This document shows, piece by piece, positions 25,239 through 38,778 of a DNA stretch of 64,000 nucleotides; the stretch's first letter is position 1; every line of letters starts with the position of its first letter. This stretch comes from Xiphydria camelus. Taxonomy: Eukaryota > Arthropoda > Insecta > Hymenoptera > Xiphydriidae. The DNA lies in assembly GCA_963678675.1 (NCBI GenBank), contig OY783194.1, positions 28,002,278-28,066,277 on the forward strand. The letters are read 5' to 3'. A model generated the notes under the pieces. The model was not told where the DNA came from. It ran no database searches and saw only the letters and a list, made by a program, of their open reading frames with translations. Made by a program: the position numbers and the translations under genes.

Positions 25239-27903
25239 TTGACAATTTCTGTAAGGTCGGGACCTTACAGAAAATGCGATTCTTCGCAAAAATCGAAATC
25301 TCTGGAATCGAATTCTCGACCATCCTATCTTATGTATTTTTTCGCGCTGATTACGAAAATGATAGATTTATTGAGGAAATCTCAACGGAACACCGAGATA
25401 TCGATGATTTCTTGCGGGAAAAAAAATTTCTTTATACACAAAATAAGCGTTATTTCATATTTCCTTTGAGATATCGACCAAATAACCGTGTTTTTCGGAA
25501 TCAGCGTAAAAAAATACATCGGATAGGGTGGTCGAGATTCCAATTCCGAAGATTTTCATTTTTCGAAAAAATTGACAATTTCTGTAAGGTCGGGACCTTA
25601 CAGAAAATGCGATTTTTCGCAAAAATCGAAATCTCTGGAATCGAATTCTCGAGCATCCTATCTTATGTATTTTTTCGCGCTGATTACGAAAATGATAGAT
25701 TTATTGAGGAAATCTCAACGGAACACCGAGATATCGATGATTTCTTGCGGAAAAAATATTTTCTTTATACACAAAATCAGCGTTATTTCATATTTCCTTT
25801 GAGATTTCGACCAAATAACCGTGCTTTTCGGAATCAGCGTAAAAAAATACATCGGATAGGGTGGTCGAGATTCCAATTCCGAAGATTTTCATTTTTCGAA
25901 AAAATTGACAATTTCTGTAAGGTCGGGACCTTACAGAAAATGCGATTTTTCGCAAAAATCGAAATCTCTGGAATCGAATTCTCGACCATCCTATCTTATG
26001 TATTTTTTCGCGCTGATTACGAAAATGATAGATTTATTGAGGAAATCTCAACGGAACACCGAGATATCGATGATTTCTTGCGGAAAGAAAAATTTCTTTA
26101 TACACAAAATCAGCGTTATTTCATATTTCCTTTGAGATTTCGACCAAATAACCGTGCTTTTCGGAATCAGCGTAAAAAAATACATCGGATAGGGTGGTCG
26201 AGATTCCAATTCCGAAGATTTTCATTTTTCGAAAAAATTGACAATTTCTGTAAGGTCGGGACCTTACAGAAAATGCGATTTTTCGCAAAAATCGAAATCT
26301 CTGGAATCGAATTCTCGACCATCCTATCTTATGTATTTTTTCGCGCTGATTACGAAAATGATAGATATATTGAGGAAATCTCAACGGAACACCGAGATAT
26401 CGATGACTTCTTGCGGGAAAAAAATTTCTTTATACACAAAATCAGCGTTATTTCATATTTCCTTTGAGATTTCGACCAAATAACCGTGTTTTTCGGAATC
26501 AGCGTAAAAAAAATACATCGGATAGGGTGGTCGAGATTCCAATTCCGAAGATTTTCATTTTTCGAAGAAATTGACAATTTCTGTAAGGTCGGGGACCTTA
26601 CAGAAAATGCGATTTTTCGCAAAAATCGAAATCTCTGGAATCGAATTCTCGACCATCCTATCTTATGTATTTTTTCGCGCTGATTACGAAAATGATAGAT
26701 TTATTGAGGAAATCTCAACGGAACACCGAGATATCGATGATTTCTTGCGGGAAAAAAAATGTCTTTATACACAAAATCAGCGTTATTTCATATTTCCTTT
26801 GAGATATCGACCAAATAACCGTGCTTTTCGGAATCAGCGTAAAAAAATACATCGGATAGGGTGGTCGAGATTCCAATTCCGAAGATTTTCATTTTTCGAA
26901 AAAATTGACAATTTCTGTAAGGTCGGGACCTTACAGAAAATGCGATTTTTCGCAAAAATCGAAATCTCTGGAATCGAATTCTCGACCATCCTATCTTATG
27001 TATTTTTTCGCGCTGATTACGAAAATGATAGATTTATTGAGGAAATCTCAACGGAACACCGAGATATCGATGATTTCTTGCGGAAAAAATATTTTCTTTA
27101 TACACAAAATCAGCGTTATTTCATATTTCCTTTGAGATTTCGAACAAATAACCGTGCTTTTCGGAATCAGCGTAAAAAAATACATCGGATAGGGTGGTCG
27201 AGATTCCAATTCCGAAGATTTTCATTTTTCGAAAAAATTGACAATTTCTGTAAGGTCGGGACCTTACAGAAAATGCGATTTTTCGCAAAAATCGAAATCT
27301 CTGGAATCGAATTCTCGACCATCCTATCTTATGTATTTTTTCGCGCTGATTACGAAAATGATAGATTTATTGAGGAAATCTCAACGGAACACCGAGATAT
27401 CGATGATTTCTTGCGGAAAAAATATTTTCTTTATACACAAAATCAGCGTTATTTCATATTTCCTTTGAGATTTCGAACAAATAACCGTGCTTTTCGGAAT
27501 CAGCATAAAAAAATACATCGGATAGGGTGGTCGAGATTCCAATTCCGAAGATTTTCATTTTTCGAAAAAATTGACAATTTCTGTAAGGTCGGGACCTTAC
27601 AGAAAATGCGATTTTTCGCAAAAATCGAAATCTCTGGAATCGAATTCTCGACCATCCTATCTTATGTATTTTTTCGCGCTGATTACGAAAATGATAGATT
27701 TATTGAGGAAATCTCAACGGAACACCGAGATATCGATGATTTCTTGCGGGAAAAAAAATTTCTTTATACACAAAATCAGCGTTATTTCATATTTCCTTTG
27801 AGATTTCGACCAAATAACCGTGCTTTTCGGAATCAGCGTAAAAAAATACATCGGATAGGGTGGTCGAGATTCCAATTCCGAAGATTTTCATTTTTCGAAA
27901 AAA
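24935..27903 (+). repeat. Higher-order repeat B, 9-mer, 2,969 bp, copy 1
   Basis: Units are phased at 24935 (D), 25239 (S), 25572 (X), 25905, 26238 (Y), 26571 (G), 26905 (T), 27238 (T with CAGCATAAAA) and 27571. The length is 304 + 334 + 7 x 333 = 2,969. The same nine unit types in the same order occur at 32508-35476. This is the fullest form of the central HOR. Confidence 0.85.
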
Positions 27904-28207
27904 TTGACAATGCGATTTTTCGCAAAAATCGAAATCTCTGGAATCGAATTCTCGACCATCCTATCTTATGTATTTTTTCGCGCTGATTACGAAAATGATA
28001 GATTTATTGAGGAAATCTCAACGGAACACCGAGATATCGATGATTTCTTGCGGGAAAAAAAATTTCTTTATACACAAAATCAGCGTTATTTCATATTTCC
28101 TTTGAGATATCGACCAAATAACCGTGCTTTTCGGAATCAGCGTAAAAAAATACATCGGATAGGGTGGTCGAGATTCCAATTCCGAAGATTTTCATTTTTC
28201 GAAAAAA
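27904..28207 (+). repeat. D monomer (304 bp), copy 6
   Basis: The deletion junction is the same. It follows directly after 9-mer copy 1 and leads the 2,635-bp derivative. Confidence 0.9.
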
Positions 28208-30538
28208 TTGACAATTTCTGTAAGGTCGGGACCTTACAGAAAATGCGATTCTTCGCAAAAATCGAAATCTCTGGAATCGAATTCTCGACCATCCTATCTT
28301 ATGTATTTTTTCGCGCTGATTACGAAAATGATAGATTTATTGAGGAAATCTCAACGGAACACCGAGATATCGATGATTTCTTGCGGGAAAAAAAATTTCT
28401 TTATACACAAAATAAGCGTTATTTCATATTTCCTTTGAGATATCGACCAAATAACCGTGTTTTTCGGAATCAGCGTAAAAAAATACATCGGATAGGGTGG
28501 TCGAGATTCCAATTCCGAAGATTTTCATTTTTCGAAAAAATTGACAATTTCTGTAAGGTCGGGACCTTACAGAAAATGCGATTTTTCGCAAAAATCGAAA
28601 TCTCTGGAATCGAATTCTCGACCATCCTATCTTATGTATTTTTTCGCGCTGATTACGAAAATGATAGATTTATTGAGGAAATCTCAACGGAACACCGAGA
28701 TATCGATGATTTCTTGCGGAAAAAATATTTTCTTTATACACAAAATCAGCGTTATTTCATATTTCCTTTGAGATTTCGAACAAATAACCGTGCTTTTCGG
28801 AATCAGCGTAAAAAAATACATCGGATAGGGTGGTCGAGATTCCAATTCCGAAGATTTTCATTTTTCGAAAAAATTGACAATTTCTGTAAGGTCGGGACCT
28901 TACAGAAAATGCGATTTTTCGCAAAAATCGAAATCTCTGGAATCGAATTCTCGACCATCCTATCTTATGTATTTTTTCGCGCTGATTACGAAAATGATAG
29001 ATTTATTGAGGAAATCTCAACGGAACACCGAGATATCGATGATTTCTTGCGGAAAGAAAAATTTCTTTATACACAAAATCAGCGTTATTTCATATTTCCT
29101 TTGAGATTTCGACCAAATAACCGTGTTTTTCGGAATCAGCGTAAAAAAAATACATCGGATAGGGTGGTCGAGATTCCAATTCCGAAGATTTTCATTTTTC
29201 GAAAAAATTGACAATTTCTGTAAGGTCGGGACCTTACAGAAAATGCGATTTTTCGCAAAAATCGAAATCTCTGGAATCGAATTCTCGACCATCCTATCTT
29301 ATGTATTTTTTCGCGCTGATTACGAAAATGATAGATTTATTGAGGAAATCTCAACGGAACACCGAGATATCGATGATTTCTTGCGGGAAAAAAATTTCTT
29401 TATACACAAAATCAGCGTTATTTCATATTTCCTTTGAGATTTCGACCAAATAACCGTGCTTTTCGGAATCAGCGTAAAAAAATACATCGGATAGGGTGGT
29501 CGAGATTCCAATTCCGAAGATTTTCATTTTTCGAAAAAATTGACAATTTCTGTAAGGTCGGGACCTTACAGAAAATGCGATTTTTCGCAAAAATCGAAAT
29601 CTCTGGAATCGAATTCTCGACCATCCTATCTTATGTATTTTTTCGCGCTGATTACGAAAATGATAGATTTATTGAGGAAATCTCAACGGAACACCGAGAT
29701 ATCGATGATTTCTTGCGGAAAAAATATTTTCTTTATACACAAAATCAGCGTTATTTCATATTTCCTTTGAGATTTCGAACAAATAACCGTGCTTTTCGGA
29801 ATCAGCATAAAAAAATACATCGGATAGGGTGGTCGAGATTCCAATTCCGAAGATTTTCATTTTTCGAAAAAATTGACAATTTCTGTAAGGTCGGGACCTT
29901 ACAGAAAATGCGATTTTTCGCAAAAATCGAAATCTCTGGAATCGAATTCTCGACCATCCTATCTTATGTATTTTTTCGCGCTGATTACGAAAATGATAGA
30001 TTTATTGAGGAAATCTCAACGGAACACCGAGATATCGATGATTTCTTGCGGAAAAAATATTTTCTTTATACACAAAATCAGCGTTATTTCATATTTCCTT
30101 TGAGATTTCGAACAAATAACCGTGCTTTTCGGAATCAGCATAAAAAAATACATCGGATAGGGTGGTCGAGATTCCAATTCCGAAGATTTTCATTTTTCGA
30201 AAAAATTGACAATTTCTGTAAGGTCGGGACCTTACAGAAAATGCGATTTTTCGCAAAAATCGAAATCTCTGGAATCGAATTCTCGACCATCCTATCTTAT
30301 GTATTTTTTCGCGCTGATTACGAAAATGATAGATTTATTGAGGAAATCTCAACGGAACACCGAGATATCGATGATTTCTTGCGGGAAAAAAAATTTCTTT
30401 ATACACAAAATCAGCGTTATTTCATATTTCCTTTGAGATTTCGACCAAATAACCGTGCTTTTCGGAATCAGCGTAAAAAAATACATCGGATAGGGTGGTC
30501 GAGATTCCAATTCCGAAGATTTTCATTTTTCGAAAAAA
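27904..30538 (+). repeat. Shuffled HOR B derivative, 2,635 bp
   Basis: Units are D (27904), S (28208), T (28541), an AAAG-type with GTGTTTTTCGG tail (28874), a one-base-shorter axis B unit (29208), two T units with CAGCATAAAA (29540, 29873) and a GGGA-type unit (30206). The X, Y and G units of the 9-mer are absent. A 334-bp step is followed by a 332-bp step, so the pair keeps a 666-bp register. Confidence 0.75.
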
Positions 30539-30842
30539 TTGACAATGCGATTTTTCGCAAAAATCGAAATCTCTGGAATCGAATTCTCGACCATCCTATC
30601 TTATGTATTTTTTCGCGCTGATTACGAAAATGATAGATTTATTGAGGAAATCTCAACGGAACACCGAGATATCGATGATTTCTTGCGGGAAAAATATTTT
30701 CTTTATACACAAAATAAGCGTTATTTCATATTTCCTTTGAGATATCGACCAAATAACCGTGTTTTTCGGAATCAGCGTAAAAAAATACATCGGATAGGGT
30801 GGTCGAGATTCCAATTCCGAAGATTTTCATTTTTCGAAAAAA
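30539..30842 (+). repeat. D/S fusion monomer (304 bp), copy 7
   Basis: It has the D deletion at its start and the S-type AAATAAGCG and GTGTTTTTCGG tail. Axis B has a unique hybrid allele, GCGGGAAAAATATTTTC. Confidence 0.85.
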
Positions 30843-32507
30843 TTGACAATTTCTGTAAGGTCGGGACCTTACAGAAAATGCGATTTTTCGCAAAAATCGA
30901 AATCTCTGGAATCGAATTCTCGACCATCCTATCTTATGTATTTTTTCGCGCTGATTACGAAAATGATAGATTTATTGAGGAAATCTCAACGGAACACCGA
31001 GATATCGATGATTTCTTGCGGAAAAAATATTTTCTTTATACACAAAATCAGCGTTATTTCATATTTCCTTTGAGATTTCGAACAAATAACCGTGCTTTTC
31101 GGAATCAGCGTAAAAAAATACATCGGATAGGGTGGTCGAGATTCCAATTCCGAAGATTTTCATTTTTCGAAAAAATTGACAATTTCTGTAAGGTCGGGAC
31201 CTTACAGAAAATGCGATTTTTCGCAAAAATCGAAATCTCTGGAATCGAATTCTCGACCATCCTATCTTATGTATTTTTTCGCGCTGATTACGAAAATGAT
31301 AGATTTATTGAGGAAATCTCAACGGAACACCGAGATATCGATGATTTCTTGCGGAAAGAAAAATTTCTTTATACACAAAATCAGCGTTATTTCATATTTC
31401 CTTTGAGATTTCGACCAAATAACCGTGTTTTTCGGAATCAGCGTAAAAAAAATACATCGGATAGGGTGGTCGAGATTCCAATTCCGAAGATTTTCATTTT
31501 TCGAAAAAATTGACAATTTCTGTAAGGTCGGGACCTTACAGAAAATGCGATTTTTCGCAAAAATCGAAATCTCTGGAATCGAATTCTCGACCATCCTATC
31601 TTATGTATTTTTTCGCGCTGATTACGAAAATGATAGATTTATTGAGGAAATCTCAACGGAACACCGAGATATCGATGATTTCTTGCGGGAAAAAAATTTC
31701 TTTATACACAAAATCAGCGTTATTTCATATTTCCTTTGAGATTTCGACCAAATAACCGTGCTTTTCGGAATCAGCGTAAAAAAATACATCGGATAGGGTG
31801 GTCGAGATTCCAATTCCGAAGATTTTCATTTTTCGAAAAAATTGACAATTTCTGTAAGGTCGGGACCTTACAGAAAATGCGATTTTTCGCAAAAATCGAA
31901 ATCTCTGGAATCGAATTCTCGACCATCCTATCTTATGTATTTTTTCGCGCTGATTACGAAAATGATAGATTTATTGAGGAAATCTCAACGGAACACCGAG
32001 ATATCGATGATTTCTTGCGGAAAAAATATTTTCTTTATACACAAAATCAGCGTTATTTCATATTTCCTTTGAGATTTCGAACAAATAACCGTGCTTTTCG
32101 GAATCAGCATAAAAAAATACATCGGATAGGGTGGTCGAGATTCCAATTCCGAAGATTTTCATTTTTCGAAAAAATTGACAATTTCTGTAAGGTCGGGACC
32201 TTACAGAAAATGCGATTTTTCGCAAAAATCGAAATCTCTGGAATCGAATTCTCGACCATCCTATCTTATGTATTTTTTCGCGCTGATTACGAAAATGATA
32301 GATTTATTGAGGAAATCTCAACGGAACACCGAGATATCGATGATTTCTTGCGGGAAAAAAAATTTCTTTATACACAAAATCAGCGTTATTTCATATTTCC
32401 TTTGAGATTTCGACCAAATAACCGTGCTTTTCGGAATCAGCGTAAAAAAATACATCGGATAGGGTGGTCGAGATTCCAATTCCGAAGATTTTCATTTTTC
32501 GAAAAAA
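30539..32507 (+). repeat. Shortened HOR B derivative, 1,969 bp
   Basis: Six units are phased at 30539, 30843, 31176, 31510, 31842 and 32175. The first is a fusion: it begins as a D unit but ends with the AAATAAGCG tail normally found in S units, with a unique axis B allele GCGGGAAAAATATTTTC. This looks like loss of about one monomer by exchange between a D and an S unit. Confidence 0.75.
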
Positions 32508-32811
32508 TTGACAATGCGATTTTTCGCAAAAATCGAAATCTCTGGAATCGAATTCTCGACCATCCTATCTTATGTATTTTTTCGCGCTGATTACGAAAAT
32601 GATAGATTTATTGAGGAAATCTCAACGGAACACCGAGATATCGATGATTTCTTGCGGGAAAAAAAATTTCTTTATACACAAAATCAGCGTTATTTCATAT
32701 TTCCTTTGAGATATCGACCAAATAACCGTGCTTTTCGGAATCAGCGTAAAAAAATACATCGGATAGGGTGGTCGAGATTCCAATTCCGAAGATTTTCATT
32801 TTTCGAAAAAA
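32508..32811 (+). repeat. D monomer (304 bp), copy 8
   Basis: This is the first unit of 9-mer HOR B copy 2, with the same deletion junction. Confidence 0.9.
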
Positions 32812-35476
32812 TTGACAATTTCTGTAAGGTCGGGACCTTACAGAAAATGCGATTCTTCGCAAAAATCGAAATCTCTGGAATCGAATTCTCGACCATCCTA
32901 TCTTATGTATTTTTTCGCGCTGATTACGAAAATGATAGATTTATTGAGGAAATCTCAACGGAACACCGAGATATCGATGATTTCTTGCGGGAAAAAAAAT
33001 TTCTTTATACACAAAATAAGCGTTATTTCATATTTCCTTTGAGATATCGACCAAATAACCGTGTTTTTCGGAATCAGCGTAAAAAAATACATCGGATAGG
33101 GTGGTCGAGATTCCAATTCCGAAGATTTTCATTTTTCGAAAAAATTGACAATTTCTGTAAGGTCGGGACCTTACAGAAAATGCGATTTTTCGCAAAAATC
33201 GAAATCTCTGGAATCGAATTCTCGAGCATCCTATCTTATGTATTTTTTCGCGCTGATTACGAAAATGATAGATTTATTGAGGAAATCTCAACGGAACACC
33301 GAGATATCGATGATTTCTTGCGGAAAAAATATTTTCTTTATACACAAAATCAGCGTTATTTCATATTTCCTTTGAGATTTCGACCAAATAACCGTGCTTT
33401 TCGGAATCAGCGTAAAAAAATACATCGGATAGGGTGGTCGAGATTCCAATTCCGAAGATTTTCATTTTTCGAAAAAATTGACAATTTCTGTAAGGTCGGG
33501 ACCTTACAGAAAATGCGATTTTTCGCAAAAATCGAAATCTCTGGAATCGAATTCTCGACCATCCTATCTTATGTATTTTTTCGCGCTGATTACGAAAATG
33601 ATAGATTTATTGAGGAAATCTCAACGGAACACCGAGATATCGATGATTTCTTGCGGAAAGAAAAATTTCTTTATACACAAAATCAGCGTTATTTCATATT
33701 TCCTTTGAGATTTCGACCAAATAACCGTGCTTTTCGGAATCAGCGTAAAAAAATACATCGGATAGGGTGGTCGAGATTCCAATTCCGAAGATTTTCATTT
33801 TTCGAAAAAATTGACAATTTCTGTAAGGTCGGGACCTTACAGAAAATGCGATTTTTCGCAAAAATCGAAATCTCTGGAATCGAATTCTCGACCATCCTAT
33901 CTTATGTATTTTTTCGCGCTGATTACGAAAATGATAGATATATTGAGGAAATCTCAACGGAACACCGAGATATCGATGACTTCTTGCGGGAAAAAAATTT
34001 CTTTATACACAAAATCAGCGTTATTTCATATTTCCTTTGAGATTTCGACCAAATAACCGTGTTTTTCGGAATCAGCGTAAAAAAAATACATCGGATAGGG
34101 TGGTCGAGATTCCAATTCCGAAGATTTTCATTTTTCGAAGAAATTGACAATTTCTGTAAGGTCGGGGACCTTACAGAAAATGCGATTTTTCGCAAAAATC
34201 GAAATCTCTGGAATCGAATTCTCGACCATCCTATCTTATGTATTTTTTCGCGCTGATTACGAAAATGATAGATTTATTGAGGAAATCTCAACGGAACACC
34301 GAGATATCGATGATTTCTTGCGGGAAAAAAAATGTCTTTATACACAAAATCAGCGTTATTTCATATTTCCTTTGAGATATCGACCAAATAACCGTGCTTT
34401 TCGGAATCAGCGTAAAAAAATACATCGGATAGGGTGGTCGAGATTCCAATTCCGAAGATTTTCATTTTTCGAAAAAATTGACAATTTCTGTAAGGTCGGG
34501 ACCTTACAGAAAATGCGATTTTTCGCAAAAATCGAAATCTCTGGAATCGAATTCTCGACCATCCTATCTTATGTATTTTTTCGCGCTGATTACGAAAATG
34601 ATAGATTTATTGAGGAAATCTCAACGGAACACCGAGATATCGATGATTTCTTGCGGAAAAAATATTTTCTTTATACACAAAATCAGCGTTATTTCATATT
34701 TCCTTTGAGATTTCGAACAAATAACCGTGCTTTTCGGAATCAGCGTAAAAAAATACATCGGATAGGGTGGTCGAGATTCCAATTCCGAAGATTTTCATTT
34801 TTCGAAAAAATTGACAATTTCTGTAAGGTCGGGACCTTACAGAAAATGCGATTTTTCGCAAAAATCGAAATCTCTGGAATCGAATTCTCGACCATCCTAT
34901 CTTATGTATTTTTTCGCGCTGATTACGAAAATGATAGATTTATTGAGGAAATCTCAACGGAACACCGAGATATCGATGATTTCTTGCGGAAAAAATATTT
35001 TCTTTATACACAAAATCAGCGTTATTTCATATTTCCTTTGAGATTTCGAACAAATAACCGTGCTTTTCGGAATCAGCATAAAAAAATACATCGGATAGGG
35101 TGGTCGAGATTCCAATTCCGAAGATTTTCATTTTTCGAAAAAATTGACAATTTCTGTAAGGTCGGGACCTTACAGAAAATGCGATTTTTCGCAAAAATCG
35201 AAATCTCTGGAATCGAATTCTCGACCATCCTATCTTATGTATTTTTTCGCGCTGATTACGAAAATGATAGATTTATTGAGGAAATCTCAACGGAACACCG
35301 AGATATCGATGATTTCTTGCGGGAAAAAAAATTTCTTTATACACAAAATCAGCGTTATTTCATATTTCCTTTGAGATTTCGACCAAATAACCGTGCTTTT
35401 CGGAATCAGCGTAAAAAAATACATCGGATAGGGTGGTCGAGATTCCAATTCCGAAGATTTTCATTTTTCGAAAAAA
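32508..35476 (+). repeat. Higher-order repeat B, 9-mer, 2,969 bp, copy 2
   Basis: Units are phased at 32508, 32812, 33145, 33478, 33811, 34144, 34478, 34811 and 35144, with the same variant series as 24935-27903. It runs directly into a further D-S-X-AAAG-Y-G series at 35477-37446 before the order changes. Confidence 0.85.
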
Positions 35477-35780
35477 TTGACAATGCGATTTTTCGCAAAA
35501 ATCGAAATCTCTGGAATCGAATTCTCGACCATCCTATCTTATGTATTTTTTCGCGCTGATTACGAAAATGATAGATTTATTGAGGAAATCTCAACGGAAC
35601 ACCGAGATATCGATGATTTCTTGCGGGAAAAAAAATTTCTTTATACACAAAATCAGCGTTATTTCATATTTCCTTTGAGATATCGACCAAATAACCGTGC
35701 TTTTCGGAATCAGCGTAAAAAAATACATCGGATAGGGTGGTCGAGATTCCAATTCCGAAGATTTTCATTTTTCGAAAAAA
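35477..35780 (+). repeat. D monomer (304 bp), copy 9
   Basis: The deletion junction is the same. It opens the D-S-X-AAAG-Y-G series that passes into the 5-mer at 37113. Confidence 0.9.
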
Positions 35781-37112
35781 TTGACAATTTCTGTAAGGTC
35801 GGGACCTTACAGAAAATGCGATTCTTCGCAAAAATCGAAATCTCTGGAATCGAATTCTCGACCATCCTATCTTATGTATTTTTTCGCGCTGATTACGAAA
35901 ATGATAGATTTATTGAGGAAATCTCAACGGAACACCGAGATATCGATGATTTCTTGCGGGAAAAAAAATTTCTTTATACACAAAATAAGCGTTATTTCAT
36001 ATTTCCTTTGAGATATCGACCAAATAACCGTGTTTTTCGGAATCAGCGTAAAAAAATACATCGGATAGGGTGGTCGAGATTCCAATTCCGAAGATTTTCA
36101 TTTTTCGAAAAAATTGACAATTTCTGTAAGGTCGGGACCTTACAGAAAATGCGATTTTTCGCAAAAATCGAAATCTCTGGAATCGAATTCTCGAGCATCC
36201 TATCTTATGTATTTTTTCGCGCTGATTACGAAAATGATAGATTTATTGAGGAAATCTCAACGGAACACCGAGATATCGATGATTTCTTGCGGAAAAAATA
36301 TTTTCTTTATACACAAAATCAGCGTTATTTCATATTTCCTTTGAGATTTCGACCAAATAACCGTGCTTTTCGGAATCAGCGTAAAAAAATACATCGGATA
36401 GGGTGGTCGAGATTCCAATTCCGAAGATTTTCATTTTTCGAAAAAATTGACAATTTCTGTAAGGTCGGGACCTTACAGAAAATGCGATTTTTCGCAAAAA
36501 TCGAAATCTCTGGAATCGAATTCTCGACCATCCTATCTTATGTATTTTTTCGCGCTGATTACGAAAATGATAGATTTATTGAGGAAATCTCAACGGAACA
36601 CCGAGATATCGATGATTTCTTGCGGAAAGAAAAATTTCTTTATACACAAAATCAGCGTTATTTCATATTTCCTTTGAGATTTCGACCAAATAACCGTGCT
36701 TTTCGGAATCAGCGTAAAAAAATACATCGGATAGGGTGGTCGAGATTCCAATTCCGAAGATTTTCATTTTTCGAAAAAATTGACAATTTCTGTAAGGTCG
36801 GGACCTTACAGAAAATGCGATTTTTCGCAAAAATCGAAATCTCTGGAATCGAATTCTCGACCATCCTATCTTATGTATTTTTTCGCGCTGATTACGAAAA
36901 TGATAGATATATTGAGGAAATCTCAACGGAACACCGAGATATCGATGACTTCTTGCGGGAAAAAAATTTCTTTATACACAAAATCAGCGTTATTTCATAT
37001 TTCCTTTGAGATTTCGACCAAATAACCGTGTTTTTCGGAATCAGCGTAAAAAAAATACATCGGATAGGGTGGTCGAGATTCCAATTCCGAAGATTTTCAT
37101 TTTTCGAAGAAA

Positions 37113-38778
37113 TTGACAATTTCTGTAAGGTCGGGGACCTTACAGAAAATGCGATTTTTCGCAAAAATCGAAATCTCTGGAATCGAATTCTCGACCATCC
37201 TATCTTATGTATTTTTTCGCGCTGATTACGAAAATGATAGATTTATTGAGGAAATCTCAACGGAACACCGAGATATCGATGATTTCTTGCGGGAAAAAAA
37301 ATGTCTTTATACACAAAATCAGCGTTATTTCATATTTCCTTTGAGATATCGACCAAATAACCGTGCTTTTCGGAATCAGCGTAAAAAAATACATCGGATA
37401 GGGTGGTCGAGATTCCAATTCCGAAGATTTTCATTTTTCGAAAAAATTGACAATTTCTGTAAGGTCGGGACCTTACAGAAAATGCGATTTTTCGCAAAAA
37501 TCGAAATCTCTGGAATCGAATTCTCGACCATCCTATCTTATGTATTTTTTCGCGCTGATTACGAAAATGATAGATTTATTGAGGAAATCTCAACGGAACA
37601 CCGAGATATCGATGATTTCTTGCGGGAAAAAAAATTTCTTTATACACAAAATAAGCGTTATTTCATATTTCCTTTGAGATATCGACCAAATAACCGTGTT
37701 TTTCGGAATCAGCGTAAAAAAATACATCGGATAGGGTGGTCGAGATTCCAATTCCGAAGATTTTCATTTTTCGAAAAAATTGACAATTTCTGTAAGGTCG
37801 GGACCTTACAGAAAATGCGATTTTTCGCAAAAATCGAAATCTCTGGAATCGAATTCTCGAGCATCCTATCTTATGTATTTTTTCGCGCTGATTACGAAAA
37901 TGATAGATTTATTGAGGAAATCTCAACGGAACACCGAGATATCGATGATTTCTTGCGGAAAAAATATTTTCTTTATACACAAAATCAGCGTTATTTCATA
38001 TTTCCTTTGAGATTTCGACCAAATAACCGTGCTTTTCGGAATCAGCGTAAAAAAATACATCGGATAGGGTGGTCGAGATTCCAATTCCGAAGATTTTCAT
38101 TTTTCGAAAAAATTGACAATTTCTGTAAGGTCGGGACCTTACAGAAAATGCGATTTTTCGCAAAAATCGAAATCTCTGGAATCGAATTCTCGACCATCCT
38201 ATCTTATGTATTTTTTCGCGCTGCTTACGAAAATGATAGATTTATTGAGGAAATCTCAACGGAACACCGAGATATCGATGATTTCTTGCGGAAAGAAAAA
38301 TTTCTTTATACACAAAATCAGCGTTATTTCATATTTCCTTTGAGATTTCGACCAAATAACCGTGCTTTTCGGAATCAGCGTAAAAAAATACATCGGATAG
38401 GGTGGTCGAGATTCCAATTCCGAAGATTTTCATTTTTCGAAAAAATTGACAATTTCTGTAAGGTCGGGACCTTACAGAAAATGCGATTTTTCGCAAAAAT
38501 CGAAATCTCTGGAATCGAATTCTCGACCATCCTATCTTATGTATTTTTTCGCGCTGATTACGAAAATGATAGATATATTGAGGAAATCTCAACGGAACAC
38601 CGAGATATCGATGACTTCTTGCGGGAAAAAAATTTCTTTATACACAAAATCAGCGTTATTTCATATTTCCTTTGAGATTTCGACCAAATAACCGTGTTTT
38701 TCGGAATCAGCGTAAAAAAAATACATCGGATAGGGTGGTCGAGATTCCAATTCCGAAGATTTTCATTTTTCGAAGAAA
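37113..38778 (+). repeat. 5-mer HOR (1,666 bp), copy 1
   Basis: Units are G (37113), a recombinant unit with AAATAAGCG tail but the usual GATTTTTCGC (37447), X (37780), AAAG-type (38113, with a private GCTGCTTACG) and Y (38446). The length is 334 + 4 x 333 = 1,666. The same order recurs at 46708 and 48374. Confidence 0.82.
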
